Notes: generated by a model from the sequence alone, not told the origin. Shown: positions 1 to 7,842, counted from the first letter of the stretch. The stretch: DNA of 13,301 nt from Candidatus Sulfopaludibacter sp. SbA3 (GCA_945861845.1 CAMAWS010000035.1:1-13301), one strand, 5' to 3'. Numbers and translations: made by a program.

Positions 1-558
1 TTCCGTCACTACGGGCCGATGGCGCAGGATTTTTTCGCCGCTTTCGGCAGGGATGCACTTGGTAAGGTCGGTACGGACACGACCCTCAACGTAGGCGACT
101 GGTCCGGTGTCCTGATGCTCGCCGTGCAGGCACTGGAGAGGAGAACACTCGAGCTGCAAAGAGAAAACGACGTACTCAAGCAAACAACCGAAGCGATTGC
201 CGGCCTGGCAACTGCGCCGCAGCGGCGCTTTATCAGCGCAGCGGCGCCTGGTTTCCTTCATGAGTCGAAGCCGGGCTCTCAAGCTACTCCGGTTGAATCC
301 ACCGAGACTCTCAACGGAAATGTCCTGCTGGATGCGAGCGGCGAAGCGTGGGTAGAACTGCCGCTGCCCTTGAGCGAATCGGATCGCGAGTTCCGTTATC
401 AACTAACCGCGATTGGTGCTCCCGGTCCTGCCTTGTATGTTGCGGAAGAGGTTCAGGGTAACCGGTTCAAGATCGCAGGCGGCCGCCCCGGAGCGAAGGT
501 TTCATGGCAGGTGGTTGGCGTGGGCCGAATTACCGGTACAGTTGCCCGGCAACCATAA
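1..558 (+). CDS. C-terminal part of a large surface/fibre-like protein with S74-chaperone-like tail (5' end outside window)
   Basis: The frame is open from the first base and ends at TAA 556-558, so this is the C-terminal part of a longer gene (185 codons visible). It begins F-R-H-Y-G-P-M-A-Q-D-F, which resembles the 'hyGpmAQdf' segment of intramolecular chaperone (peptidase S74/endosialidase) tails. A GTDTTLNVGDWSGVLMLAVQ-type helix and a heptad-like stretch (ALERRTLELQREND, about residues 40-62) follow and probably form a trimeric coiled coil. The last ~90 residues look like a beta-rich tail module (GNVLLDASGEAWVELP ... FRYQLTAIG ... ALYVAEEVQGNRFKI ... WQVVGVG). Such modules are known at the ends of fibre or repeat-rich exported proteins. 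The S74 catalytic Ser/Asp region would lie outside the window, so self-cleavage cannot be judged. The internal ATG at 19 is not a believable start because the homologous segment begins before it. The gene converges on glmM. Family resemblance is by eye; the full-length role is unknown. Confidence 0.82.
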   Translation, partial: FRHYGPMAQDFFAAFGRDALGKVGTDTTLNVGDWSGVLMLAVQALERRTLELQRENDVLKQTTEAIAGLATAPQRRFISAAAPGFLHESKPGSQATPVESTETLNGNVLLDASGEAWVELPLPLSESDREFRYQLTAIGAPGPALYVAEEVQGNRFKIAGGRPGAKVSWQVVGVGRITGTVARQP

Positions 559-575
559 TCGATTGGCAAACATCG

Positions 576-622
576 TGCAACCGCGGAATACCCTTCCGGT
601 CCTGCTGGTATCCGCGGTTGCA
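576..622. terminator. Imperfect inverted repeat in the convergent gap, possible bidirectional terminator
   Basis: The arms TGCAACCGCGGAATACC (576-592) and GGTATCCGCGGTTGCA (607-622) pair over 16 bp with one bulged A and a 14-nt loop. The repeat lies between the stop of the upstream gene (558) and the glmM stop (630), where a terminator for both converging transcripts would be expected. Neither side has a good U tract; only TTT follows on the minus strand. It may therefore be a weak or factor-assisted terminator or a 3'-end stabilising hairpin. Confidence 0.4.
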
Positions 623-629
623 ATGCAAC

Positions 630-1982
630 TCAAACCGTCTCCAGGCTTTCGCCGATTGTCTTTAACAGGTCGGCCATGAGGCGATCGTTTCGTCGAGCGT
701 CATCACTCTCTATCATGACGCGCAACAGGGGCTCGGTCCCCGAATAGCGCACAACAAGCCGTCCGCAGCCCTTCAATTCGTGCATCGCTTCTGCCATCTT
801 GGCCTGCACATCAGGCAATGATTCCAATGGGACCCTCTGCAGCACTTTCACGTTCTTCAGAATCTGCGGCGCCTGGATCCAGTCACGCGTGAGATCGTCG
901 AAGGATGCATGCTCGCTTACGATGGTCTCGGCAACTTTCAGCGTCGTCATCAGTCCATCGCCGGACAAGCGGAAATCCGAAAAGATAATGTGACCTGATG
1001 GCTCTCCGCCAAGCACGCTGCCGGTGCGCAGCATCTCCTCGAAGACAAAACGATCTCCGACTCCAACGCGGGTGAGCGCGATTCCTTCGTCCTGCAGCAT
1101 CCGTTCGAGACTGTAGTTGGTCATTAGAGTTCCAACAACCGTGGGAGGATTCAAGGCGCCGCTGCGCTTCAGCCTGCGCGCCATCATCAGAAGTACGGCA
1201 TCGCCGTCCATCACCCGTCCGCTGGCGGAAACGAAAAGCGAACGGTCGCCATCGCCGTCAAAAGCAACTCCGAAGTCTGCCGGGTGGGAATTCATGGCCG
1301 TCAGCAGGGAAGCAAGGTGTACGGCGCCGCAGCCTTTGTTGATGTTCTTGCCGGAAGGCGATGCGTGAAGGACAGTGACCTCTGCCCCGAGCTTGGCGAG
1401 AAGGGCCGGCGCAATATCGCTCATCGCCCCATTGGCGCAGTCCGCGACGATCCGGACTCCCTTCAGCCAGGCGCCAGCGGGGAAGTGTTCGGTCAACAAT
1501 TCCATGTACCGGCTGGCCCAGCGCGTGTTGTTCGCCTGGAACGGGAGTTCAGGCACGGTGTCGCTTTTCCGTCGGCCTTCCGCTTCAACAAGCTCAGCCA
1601 CTCGGTTCTCAATTACAGCTTCGTCGGCGTTGCTGAGCTTCCTTCCATCGGACGCAAATACCTTGATTCCGTTGTCTTCGTACGGATTGTGAGAGGCCGA
1701 GATGATAATGCCACCTGCGTAGTCGTGCTGCTGGGTCAGCAACGCGATAGCTGGAGTAGGAATGACGCCCGCATTTTCGATCTCTGCGCCGGCTGCGGCG
1801 ATGCCCTTAAGCAGGAGATCGAGTATCCACGGACTGGAGATTCGAGTGTCCTGGCCAATCAGGATCCTGCCGCCCAGCCTCTCGCCCAACGCCCGGCCAA
1901 TCGCTGTTATACCGGCGGAATTCAAGGGGAATTCCCCCGCGGTCGCGCGAATACCATCCGTGCCAAAAAGCTGTTGAGTCAT
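630..1982 (-). CDS. glmM: Phosphoglucosamine mutase GlmM
   Basis: GlmM interconverts glucosamine-6-phosphate and glucosamine-1-phosphate in the cytoplasm, on the route to UDP-GlcNAc for peptidoglycan and other cell-envelope glycans. The 450-residue protein has the normal family length and every diagnostic motif: N-terminal LFGTDGIR (5-12), the phosphoserine loop IISASHNP with the catalytic Ser at 97, the metal loop DGDGDR (242-247), the sugar loop GGEPSGH (325-331) and the phosphate-binding RYSGTEP (412-418). An in-frame extension would run 47 codons further upstream, but it overlaps cdaR and has no family resemblance. The ATG at 1982 places LFGTDGIR at the usual distance. The start lies 10 nt after the cdaR stop, with AAGGGG overlapping the cdaR end as a possible ribosome site. 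It is the last gene of the folP-cdaA-cdaR-glmM cluster. In Firmicutes GlmM binds and restrains CdaA, so co-expression is meaningful. Confidence 0.97.
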   Translation of the reverse strand: MTQQLFGTDGIRATAGEFPLNSAGITAIGRALGERLGGRILIGQDTRISSPWILDLLLKGIAAAGAEIENAGVIPTPAIALLTQQHDYAGGIIISASHNPYEDNGIKVFASDGRKLSNADEAVIENRVAELVEAEGRRKSDTVPELPFQANNTRWASRYMELLTEHFPAGAWLKGVRIVADCANGAMSDIAPALLAKLGAEVTVLHASPSGKNINKGCGAVHLASLLTAMNSHPADFGVAFDGDGDRSLFVSASGRVMDGDAVLLMMARRLKRSGALNPPTVVGTLMTNYSLERMLQDEGIALTRVGVGDRFVFEEMLRTGSVLGGEPSGHIIFSDFRLSGDGLMTTLKVAETIVSEHASFDDLTRDWIQAPQILKNVKVLQRVPLESLPDVQAKMAEAMHELKGCGRLVVRYSGTEPLLRVMIESDDARRNDRLMADLLKTIGESLETV

Positions 1983-1992
1983 ACCTGCACCA

Positions 1993-2661
1993 CTACTGCC
2001 CCTTAGGCGTCTTTTTCCCGATCCCGACCCGCACGTCCACGGCGGACGGGCGCTGCAAGCGCAGGAATGAATCGTCAACATCCAGCCCGATGAACCGATG
2101 AACCTCCCCATTTGCGCCTTCAATATCCACCGGTTCTGTCGCGACGCCTTCCAGGTGGCGCAATCTGCTCTCGGGGCCGTGGATCTCGACCACGTTCGGA
2201 ATGATGGATACTTCCTTCACTTCGCTGCCGGTTTCCGGCTGGCCAAGAAGATGCGCCTTTACCGGCACGATTTTCGAAACCGAGCGATCCAGGTTGATTC
2301 GCACGCGGGAAGGATTTACTCGCATGACTTCAACTCCGAATGGCGCCTGAACGTTCTCCGCTGTTAGTTGCAAGACGCTCTCGCCCGCACCCATGCCCGC
2401 GAGGTTAAGAGAGACTGCGACTTCCTGCGGCGCCAGTTCCTTCATGATATTGGCAGAGCCGCGAAGCCGTACTTCGACCGTGTTGGCCGTCTCGTCAATA
2501 ACCTCAAATTGTCCCGGGATGTTCTGATACTGGATCTGGACGGTTATTCCCATTTCTGACGAAGTCTCGCTTGCAATGGCCATCCAAAGCACTGTGGCCA
2601 GCAGCAGCGAGGAAAGTTTCGCCAGCCAATTGCGGGTGAGAAATTCCTTTGGCGATTGCAT
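1993..2661 (-). CDS. cdaR: YbbR-domain membrane protein, CdaA regulator
   Basis: This 222-residue protein has one N-terminal membrane helix (about residues 13-30, LAKLSSLLLATVLWMAIA) followed by an exported region with YbbR-like repeats. The repeats are recognisable by patterns such as VEVRLRGSANIMKEL (about 60-75), the repeat boundary near RVRINLDRSVSKIVPV, and VVEIHGPESRLRHLEGVATEPVDI. YbbR/CdaR proteins sit in the membrane and modulate the diadenylate cyclase CdaA. The assignment is supported by position: the ATG at 2661 follows the cdaA TGA by a single base (TGATATG), which suggests translational coupling, and glmM follows 10 nt after its stop. The length is short for the family, since Firmicutes CdaR usually has about four repeats and this protein has room for two. 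That is common outside Firmicutes, so I read it as the compact form and not a truncation. Confidence 0.88.
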   Translation of the reverse strand: MQSPKEFLTRNWLAKLSSLLLATVLWMAIASETSSEMGITVQIQYQNIPGQFEVIDETANTVEVRLRGSANIMKELAPQEVAVSLNLAGMGAGESVLQLTAENVQAPFGVEVMRVNPSRVRINLDRSVSKIVPVKAHLLGQPETGSEVKEVSIIPNVVEIHGPESRLRHLEGVATEPVDIEGANGEVHRFIGLDVDDSFLRLQRPSAVDVRVGIGKKTPKGQ

Positions 2662-2662
2662 A

Positions 2663-3481
2663 TCAGCCGTCCACTCGATGTTCGGCGGCCTCAGCCGGCA
2701 CGCGTGGCATAGGGGCAGGCGATTTACGTTCGAAGACGTCGCGCAGGCGCAGCCTCAATGTATCGGGAACAAGGAACCGTTCGATTTCACCGTCGTGGGC
2801 AAACGAAATAGCGCCGGTCTCCTCGGACACAACAATTGCCACCGCATCTGTTTCCTCAGTGACGCCGATGGCCGCCCTGTGGCGTGTCCCGAGCTCCTTG
2901 CTGAGTCTCGGTTTTACCGTCAGGGGCAGAAAGCAGGCAACCGCCGCAATTCGCCCGTTTGAAATGATTACTGCGCCATCGTGGAGCGGGACGGCGCGAT
3001 TGAAAACCGTTACCAGCAAGTCGTACGACAGGGCGGCATCGATCGCGATTCCGCTCTCGATGTAACTCTTCAGCCCAATGTCCCGCTCGATGACAATCAG
3101 GGCGCCGGTATGACTGGTTGCGAGAGTTGTCACGGCAACGACAATCTCATCGTAAAACTCGCTCCTGTTGATGCCGGTGAATCCGGTCAGAAACGGTATC
3201 TTGCCGAAATGCGCCAGGGCTCGCCGTATTTCGGATTGAAATATCACGATGATCGCGAACACAAAGGAGGGAAGAATATAGGCCAGCATCCACGAAACGG
3301 CTTCCAGCCGGGCCCAGCGGGAAAAATAGAAGAATGCCAGGACCAGCCCGAGCCCCAGGACCATCTGTACTGCGCGAGTACCCCTGATAAACACGAGCAC
3401 CTGGTAGATCAGGAACGCGACAATAAGAATGTCGAGCATCCCGGTCCAGGTAAGAGTTGGCAATGAAGAAAAGTCAGGCAT
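2663..3481 (-). CDS. cdaA: Membrane diadenylate cyclase CdaA (c-di-AMP synthase)
   Basis: CdaA condenses two ATP into cyclic di-AMP, a second messenger for potassium/osmotic balance and cell-wall homeostasis. The 272-residue protein has three N-terminal membrane helices (about 13-32, 36-54, 62-81) and then a DAC (DisA_N) domain. Visible catalytic and binding motifs are LHDGAVII with DGA at 168-170, GTRHRAAIG at 198-206 and SEETG at 219-223, all intact, so an active enzyme is expected. The C-terminus ends in a short Pro/Ala-rich tail (about 254-272) without recognisable domains. The ATG at 3481 is preceded by AGGGGA, which overlaps the folP stop six bases upstream. An internal Met15 would cut into the run leading to the first helix and is less likely. 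It lies between folP and cdaR in one tightly packed transcription unit, which matches the conserved cdaA-cdaR-glmM module. Confidence 0.96.
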   Translation of the reverse strand: MPDFSSLPTLTWTGMLDILIVAFLIYQVLVFIRGTRAVQMVLGLGLVLAFFYFSRWARLEAVSWMLAYILPSFVFAIIVIFQSEIRRALAHFGKIPFLTGFTGINRSEFYDEIVVAVTTLATSHTGALIVIERDIGLKSYIESGIAIDAALSYDLLVTVFNRAVPLHDGAVIISNGRIAAVACFLPLTVKPRLSKELGTRHRAAIGVTEETDAVAIVVSEETGAISFAHDGEIERFLVPDTLRLRLRDVFERKSPAPMPRVPAEAAEHRVDG

Positions 3482-3487
3482 CTTCCC

Positions 3488-4357
3488 CTACGATTTCAGA
3501 ATCCGATCCGTCACGTCCGCAACCGCCCGCATCTGGCTCACATCGTGAACCCTCACAATGTGGGCGCCGTTTAGAATTGAGATGGCCACAGTGGCAGCTG
3601 TCCCCCAGTCTCGTGCTTCAATATTGTCTTGGATGATGGTACGAATGAATGACTTACGGGACGTTCCGACGAGCAAAGGATACCGTAATTCGCTGAAATC
3701 ACTCAGGTTTTTCAGCACTGCGATGCTTTCGGCAGCGGTCTTTCCGAACCCGATACCCGGATCGATAACGATCGATGAGTTTCCTATCCCGGCCTCCCGT
3801 GCCCGCTTGATTGATTCGGACATTCCGGCTAAGACCTCTGTCACTGGCCGGACCATCGGAGCCTGAGTGTGCAACTCTCGGCGACTGCCCCGGCTATGCA
3901 TTAACACGATCGCCGCTTCCCGTTCTTTTACAGTTACGGCAAGTTTCTCGTCAAATCGAAGCCCGCTGATGTCATTAACGATCTGGGCGCCCGCGTCGAG
4001 CGCTCTGGCTGCGACCTCTGAGCGATATGTATCGACTGAAATCGGAATGTTAATCGACTTCGCCAGTCCTTCGATTATGGGTACGACCCGGCGGATTTCT
4101 TCCTCCAGCGGAACTTCGCTGCTTCCCGGCCGAGTGGATTCGCCGCCAACATCGATGATTCCGGCGCCGTCCTGCTCCATCTTCTTCCCGCGGGCAAGCG
4201 CCATTTCCAGGCCGGCATACTTGCCGCCGTCCGAAAATGAATCGGGAGTGACATTCAGTATCCCCATGATGACGGTGCGCTCGCCGAGCGTGACCGTCGT
4301 CCGGGGAAGTGTCCAATTGAAGCTTTCTCGCATAGATAAAAAAACAGCCGCGGGCAT
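3488..4357 (-). CDS. folP: Dihydropteroate synthase FolP
   Basis: FolP joins p-aminobenzoate to 6-hydroxymethyl-dihydropterin pyrophosphate in folate synthesis and is the sulfonamide target. The TIM-barrel signatures are complete: IMGILNVTPDSFSDGG (about 30-45), DVGGESTRPGS (69-79), SVDTYRSE, VNDISG, VIDPGIGFGKT and LVGTSRKSF. The start is uncertain. The ATG at 4357 has a fair Shine-Dalgarno (AGAGG, 9-nt spacing), but the codons after it are the 3' arm and U tract of an intrinsic terminator (P-A-A-V-F-L-S). The ATG at 4333 (M-R-E-S-F-N-W) gives a family-like N-terminus and begins 4 nt after the U tract, but it has no ribosome site. The true protein could be 289 or 281 residues. The gene follows ftsH, as in many bacteria, and its stop is 6 nt before cdaA. 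Function is certain; start and promoter are not. Confidence 0.96.
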   Translation of the reverse strand: MPAAVFLSMRESFNWTLPRTTVTLGERTVIMGILNVTPDSFSDGGKYAGLEMALARGKKMEQDGAGIIDVGGESTRPGSSEVPLEEEIRRVVPIIEGLAKSINIPISVDTYRSEVAARALDAGAQIVNDISGLRFDEKLAVTVKEREAAIVLMHSRGSRRELHTQAPMVRPVTEVLAGMSESIKRAREAGIGNSSIVIDPGIGFGKTAAESIAVLKNLSDFSELRYPLLVGTSRKSFIRTIIQDNIEARDWGTAATVAISILNGAHIVRVHDVSQMRAVADVTDRILKS

Positions 4358-4368
4358 TGCCCGCGGCC
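4338..4368 (-). terminator. Intrinsic terminator after ftsH, overlapping the folP start
   Basis: Read on the minus strand, GCCGCGGGC (4367-4359), the 3-nt loop AAT and GCCCGCGGC (4355-4347) form a perfect 9-bp, almost all-GC stem, followed by TG and seven T (4344-4338). This is textbook rho-independent architecture, 32 nt after the ftsH stop. The upstream ATG candidate of folP (4357-4355) lies in its loop and 3' arm. It could partially separate tilS-ftsH expression from the folP-glmM genes. Confidence 0.85.
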
Positions 4369-4399
4369 TCTGTTTCTTACGGATTGTCCGGCACTCCAG

Positions 4400-6313
4400 C
4401 TAAGCCGGCGCTGGTTTCTCGTGCGGCGGAATCGGAGCAGGCCGAAGACCGCCACCTTTGGCCGGAGCCGGCGTCGGCTTTTCGCTCTTCGGGGTTTCGG
4501 CTCTTTGCGTAGTCCGCTCTTCGAGCGGCTGGCCGGCGATCAGCATTTTGATCTCGACCGCATCCAGCGATTCCCGCTCGAGCAGGCTTTCGGCTATCCG
4601 AATCAGGGCGTCGCGGTTCTCGCTAAGGATCGCTTTTGCGCGGTCGTAGCCCTGGAGGACGAACTTCCGGACCTCTTCGTCGATGGCAACAGCCGTGTGT
4701 TCGCTGTAGTCGCGATGCTGCGCGATCTCACGTCCGAGGAAGATCTGCTCTTCCTGCTTGCCGAATGTCATCGGTCCCAGTGATGACATGCCGAACTGGC
4801 ACACCATTTTTCGTGCAAGCTCCGAGGCCTGTTCGATGTCGTTGCCTGCGCCCGTAGTCATCGTGTCGAGGAACAACTCTTCAGCCAAACGGCCGCCCAT
4901 CATGATGGCAAGCTGTCCTTCGAGGTAGGCCCGGGGATACGTATGGCGATCATCCACAGGCAACTGCATCGTAACTCCAAGAGCCATGCCGCGCGGGATA
5001 ATCGTGACTTTGTGCAGGGGATCGGCGCCTTCCGTCATCACCGCGACCATGGCGTGGCCGGCTTCGTGATAGGCGGTCACGCGTTTCTCGTTCTCATTGA
5101 TGATGAGTGATTTTCGCGCGACGCCCATCAGAGTCTTGTCCTTGGCCATCTCGAAATCTTCCTGCATGACCACCTTCTGGTTCATCCGCGCCGCATTCAA
5201 AGCCGCTTCATTCACCAGATTGGCCAGATCGGCTCCCGAAAATCCCGGAGTGCTTCGCGCGATTACCGGGACATCGACATCGTCGGAAAGCGGGATCTTT
5301 CGCACGTGGACTGCAAGGATACCTTCGCGGCCCTTCACGTCGGGTCGCGGGACAACCACGCGGCGGTCAAAACGTCCCGGGCGCAGAAGCGCGGGATCGA
5401 GAACATCGGGGCGGTTGGTGGCGGCGACCAGGATGACGCCTTCGTTGGATTCGAAGCCGTCCATTTCGACAAGTAACTGGTTCAAGGTCTGTTCGCGTTC
5501 GTCGTGCCCGCCGCCCAGGCCTGCGCCACGATGACGGCCCACAGCGTCGATTTCATCTATAAAAATGATGCACGGAGCGTTCTTTTTCCCTTGCTCGAAA
5601 AGGTCGCGGACGCGCGATGCGCCGACTCCGACGAACATTTCAACAAAGTCCGATCCGCTTATCGAAAAGAACGGAACGTTCGCTTCTCCAGCAATCGCTC
5701 TGGCGAGCAGCGTTTTGCCTGTTCCCGGAGGCCCGACCAGCAGGACGCCCTTTGGAATCCTTCCGCCAAGCTTCTGGAACTTCTGCGGTTCCTTGAGGAA
5801 ATCGATAATCTCCTGCAACTCTTCCTTGGCTTCTTCGACACCGGCCACATCCTTAAACGTGACCTTCTTCTGGTGGGCGGTTAGCAGCCGTGCCCGGCTC
5901 TTGCCGAAAGACAATGCCTTGTTCCCACCACTCTGCATCTGACGCATGAAGAAGACCCAGAATCCAATGACGAAAAGCATCGGCGCCCATGCAACGAGCG
6001 CTGCAAGCCACTGGTTCTGGTTCGGGGGCTCCGCTTTGATCACAACGCTTCTTTGCTGAAGAATGTTGATGAGTTCCGGGTATTCCATCGGAAGGAAGGT
6101 CTTGAATGCCTGGCCGTTCTGGAGCGTTCCCTTGATGTTCGACTCGATGAACGTGACTTCTTTTACGTTTCCACCCTGCACTTCGTCTATGAAACGGCTG
6201 AAGGCGAAAGTCTCCTCCTTGCTCGTCGAAGATCTCTGTACCACCTGGTACAGGAGGACGGCAGTAAGGAGCAGAGCGATCCAGAACAAAATCGTTTTAG
6301 CTGTCGAATTCAA
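4400..6313 (-). CDS. ftsH: ATP-dependent zinc metalloprotease FtsH
   Basis: FtsH is a hexameric inner-membrane AAA+ protease that degrades misassembled membrane proteins and short-lived regulators. The 637-residue protein shows two membrane helices (about 7-25 and 103-123) around an FtsH extracellular domain. The AAA module has Walker A GPPGTGKT (194-201), pore loop MFVGVGASR (226-234), Walker B IIFIDEID (249-256) and the second region of homology [20 protein letters not shown] (298-317). The peptidase domain has zinc motif HEAGH (416-420), with the third ligand Asp probably 492 in [11 protein letters not shown]. The C-terminal ~35 residues are Pro/Ala/Lys-rich and probably disordered. The start is TTG at 6313, the first codon of the family-typical [10 protein letters not shown]; no ATG or GTG offers an alternative N-terminus with the first helix. 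An unusual run of seven G sits 4 nt before it. The gene follows tilS by 84 nt and precedes folP, with a terminator between. Confidence 0.97.
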   Translation of the reverse strand: MNSTAKTILFWIALLLTAVLLYQVVQRSSTSKEETFAFSRFIDEVQGGNVKEVTFIESNIKGTLQNGQAFKTFLPMEYPELINILQQRSVVIKAEPPNQNQWLAALVAWAPMLFVIGFWVFFMRQMQSGGNKALSFGKSRARLLTAHQKKVTFKDVAGVEEAKEELQEIIDFLKEPQKFQKLGGRIPKGVLLVGPPGTGKTLLARAIAGEANVPFFSISGSDFVEMFVGVGASRVRDLFEQGKKNAPCIIFIDEIDAVGRHRGAGLGGGHDEREQTLNQLLVEMDGFESNEGVILVAATNRPDVLDPALLRPGRFDRRVVVPRPDVKGREGILAVHVRKIPLSDDVDVPVIARSTPGFSGADLANLVNEAALNAARMNQKVVMQEDFEMAKDKTLMGVARKSLIINENEKRVTAYHEAGHAMVAVMTEGADPLHKVTIIPRGMALGVTMQLPVDDRHTYPRAYLEGQLAIMMGGRLAEELFLDTMTTGAGNDIEQASELARKMVCQFGMSSLGPMTFGKQEEQIFLGREIAQHRDYSEHTAVAIDEEVRKFVLQGYDRAKAILSENRDALIRIAESLLERESLDAVEIKMLIAGQPLEERTTQRAETPKSEKPTPAPAKGGGLRPAPIPPHEKPAPA

Positions 6314-6324
6314 TTAACCCCCCC
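6311..6324 (-). promoter_or_regulatory. Unusual ftsH initiation region: TTG start behind a G7 tract
   Basis: On the minus strand, seven consecutive G (6324-6318) are followed by TTAA and the TTG start codon (6313-6311). The G run is the only Shine-Dalgarno-like element and has a short 4-nt spacing. Just upstream is a tandem duplication of the heptamer GACTTTG (6337-6331 and 6330-6324). The weak start codon and non-standard ribosome site suggest limited translation of ftsH. Confidence 0.55.
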
Positions 6325-6379
6325 AAAGTCCAAAGTCCGAATGACTGAAACCTTTAGACTCTCTCACAGCGTTCCCGGA

Positions 6380-6398
6380 AGCACCTTTATTTGGTGCT
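6380..6398 (-). other. Small hairpin just after the tilS stop
   Basis: On the minus strand, AGCACC, a 7-nt AAATAAA loop and GGTGCT form a 6-bp stem that begins at the last base of the tilS TGA. No U tract follows, so it is not a convincing intrinsic terminator. It may mark the tilS 3' end or be chance. The rest of the 84-nt tilS-ftsH gap shows no clear promoter. Confidence 0.3.
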
Positions 6399-7759
6399 CA
6401 TGCGGGAAATGCCTCAATTGCGACCAACTTCTCGGAATGTTCACCGGGAGCAAAATCGCGGGAAACTGGAAATGAGGCTACCCAAACAATCGAAGAATCG
6501 GTGACAAATACAGGGCAGGCCATCCGTAGACTTCTCGGAGTGCGGGCCCGCTGAAATAGTTTCTTGAGTTTGCCAGCCGGCAACCCCACTGGCCTGTAAT
6601 AATCCCCCGGCTTCCAGTTTCTGATTCTAACACACGGCCCGAGCGATCGGGCATCAAGTAATACCCTCTCCGCCTTCGATTCGTTACATTTGTGGTCTAC
6701 AATTTCTGCCCGGAATATCCTGTCCAATTCGGGTATATGAACGCGGCCCGGGATTTGCAACTCGTAGTCATATGGGGTTTCAGGCGGGTCCGCGAGCCGG
6801 ATAGCTAGTTCGGTAAACTCCCTCACCGCGATGACGCCGCCCGGAATTTGTACAAGCTTTCCGCTCTTTGGCCCACTCACAAGGCCCCGGATGGCCTCGA
6901 CATGCTCGAACGAAACGTCATGCAGGGAGTGTCCCGCCTTCCGCAGCGCTGACCTGAGCACACGACGGACGAGACCCAGAGGCGCATCATTTAACGCCCG
7001 GCAGTCGAGGATGACACTGTGATCTTTTGCCCTGGCGTGGCGGCTGATCCAGCCGGAGGCCTCTTCCTGGAGCAATGCATCCTCGGCTTCGAGGATTTTG
7101 ACAGTTCTGGAGAGTGTTTCGACGAGATTAATATTGAACTCTGCTGCCAACTGAGGAATTACGCGATGCCGCATCCGATTGCGGGCGAAGCTCAAGTCAA
7201 AGTTCGTAGCGTCGGTTCGCCATGGCTGATTTCTCGCGGTCAGGTAAGACTCGACGTCCGCCCGCCTCGTCTCAATCAGGGGCCGAACCGTCGCTCCAGA
7301 AACGGGGGCCATCGATACCAACCCCTCCATGCCGGATCCCCGCAGCATATGAAGCAGAAATGTCTCCGCTCGATCGTCCTGGGTGTGCGCCACCGCGATC
7401 TTCGAAAACCCGTGGCGATCTGCGAGTTCGGTGAAAAACTGTTTTCTCGCCACCCTGCCGGCGGCTTCGAGGCTGCCCTCGAGTGAGACATTCTTTCGGA
7501 AGAATGAAATGTTCAGGGTCTCCGAGAGTCGTTCCACAAATAGTTCGTCTTCGTCCGCAGCGGCTCCCCTTAGTCCGTGGTTGAGGTGAGCGGCCGCGAC
7601 CTCGTAACCAAGCTCCATTAATACGAGCAACAAACAGACGGAGTCGGCACCACCTGAAACACCCACCAGGACTCGTTCGTGTGTCGCGATCATCCGATAG
7701 TTCGCCAGCGTATTGCGGATGTGGGCCAGAAATGCCGCCGATTCGTTGACGTTGGTCAT
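6398..7759 (-). CDS. tilS: tRNA(Ile)-lysidine synthetase TilS
   Basis: TilS attaches lysine to the wobble cytidine of tRNA-Ile(CAU) using ATP. This switches its decoding from AUG to AUA and its charging from Met to Ile. The 453-residue protein has the PP-loop VGVSGGADSV (32-41), the HLNHGLRG motif (58-65), AHTQDDRAETFLLHMLRGSG (124-143) and NFDLSFARNRMRHRVIPQL, all hallmarks of the N-type ATPase core. An alpha-helical middle part and the C-terminal TilS domain follow (WKPGDYYRPVGLPAGKLKKL, then CPVFV...IVWVASFPVSRDF). The frame extends 48 codons upstream of the ATG at 7759, but that stretch covers the transporter promoter and leader and has no TilS character. The ribosome site is weak: GGAG lies 15 nt upstream. 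The start region is divergent from, and overlaps the -35 box of, the TonB-dependent transporter promoter. tilS next to ftsH is also seen in Bacillus-type gene orders. Confidence 0.95.
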   Translation of the reverse strand: MTNVNESAAFLAHIRNTLANYRMIATHERVLVGVSGGADSVCLLLVLMELGYEVAAAHLNHGLRGAAADEDELFVERLSETLNISFFRKNVSLEGSLEAAGRVARKQFFTELADRHGFSKIAVAHTQDDRAETFLLHMLRGSGMEGLVSMAPVSGATVRPLIETRRADVESYLTARNQPWRTDATNFDLSFARNRMRHRVIPQLAAEFNINLVETLSRTVKILEAEDALLQEEASGWISRHARAKDHSVILDCRALNDAPLGLVRRVLRSALRKAGHSLHDVSFEHVEAIRGLVSGPKSGKLVQIPGGVIAVREFTELAIRLADPPETPYDYELQIPGRVHIPELDRIFRAEIVDHKCNESKAERVLLDARSLGPCVRIRNWKPGDYYRPVGLPAGKLKKLFQRARTPRSLRMACPVFVTDSSIVWVASFPVSRDFAPGEHSEKLVAIEAFPA

Positions 7760-7773
7760 TGAGCTGTTATAAT
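7746..7773 (+). promoter_or_regulatory. Sigma-70-type promoter for the TonB-dependent transporter
   Basis: The -35 box TTGACG (7746-7751), a 16-bp spacer and a perfect -10 TATAAT (7768-7773) form a near-consensus promoter. The -10 is preceded by TG one base upstream (TGTTATAAT), making it an extended -10. The predicted transcript starts near 7780, giving a leader of about 63 nt. The -35 box and part of the spacer lie inside the first codons of the divergent tilS. Confidence 0.8.
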
Positions 7774-7826
7774 GCTCCGCAACTTTCCCAGTTTCCACTT
7801 TGGATTTGTTCCGGCTCCATCTCGTT

Positions 7827-7834
7827 GAGGAGGG
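7827..7834 (+). promoter_or_regulatory. Ribosome binding site fixing the transporter start
   Basis: GAGGAGGG is 8 nt before the ATG at 7843, which begins a clear signal peptide. This selects 7843 over the ATG at 7759 in the same frame. That earlier ATG precedes the promoter -10 and would not be on the mRNA. Confidence 0.9.
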
Positions 7835-7842
7835 CATCAGCC

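Noticed and set aside
1284..2006. 240-codon plus-strand frame opposite glmM
   Set aside because: It is a shadow of glmM; its translation has no domain pattern and no promoter or ribosome site is evident.
1983..2123. Upstream in-frame extension of glmM (47 extra codons)
   Set aside because: It lies inside cdaR in another frame and has no resemblance to GlmM, and the ATG at 1982 gives the standard N-terminus.
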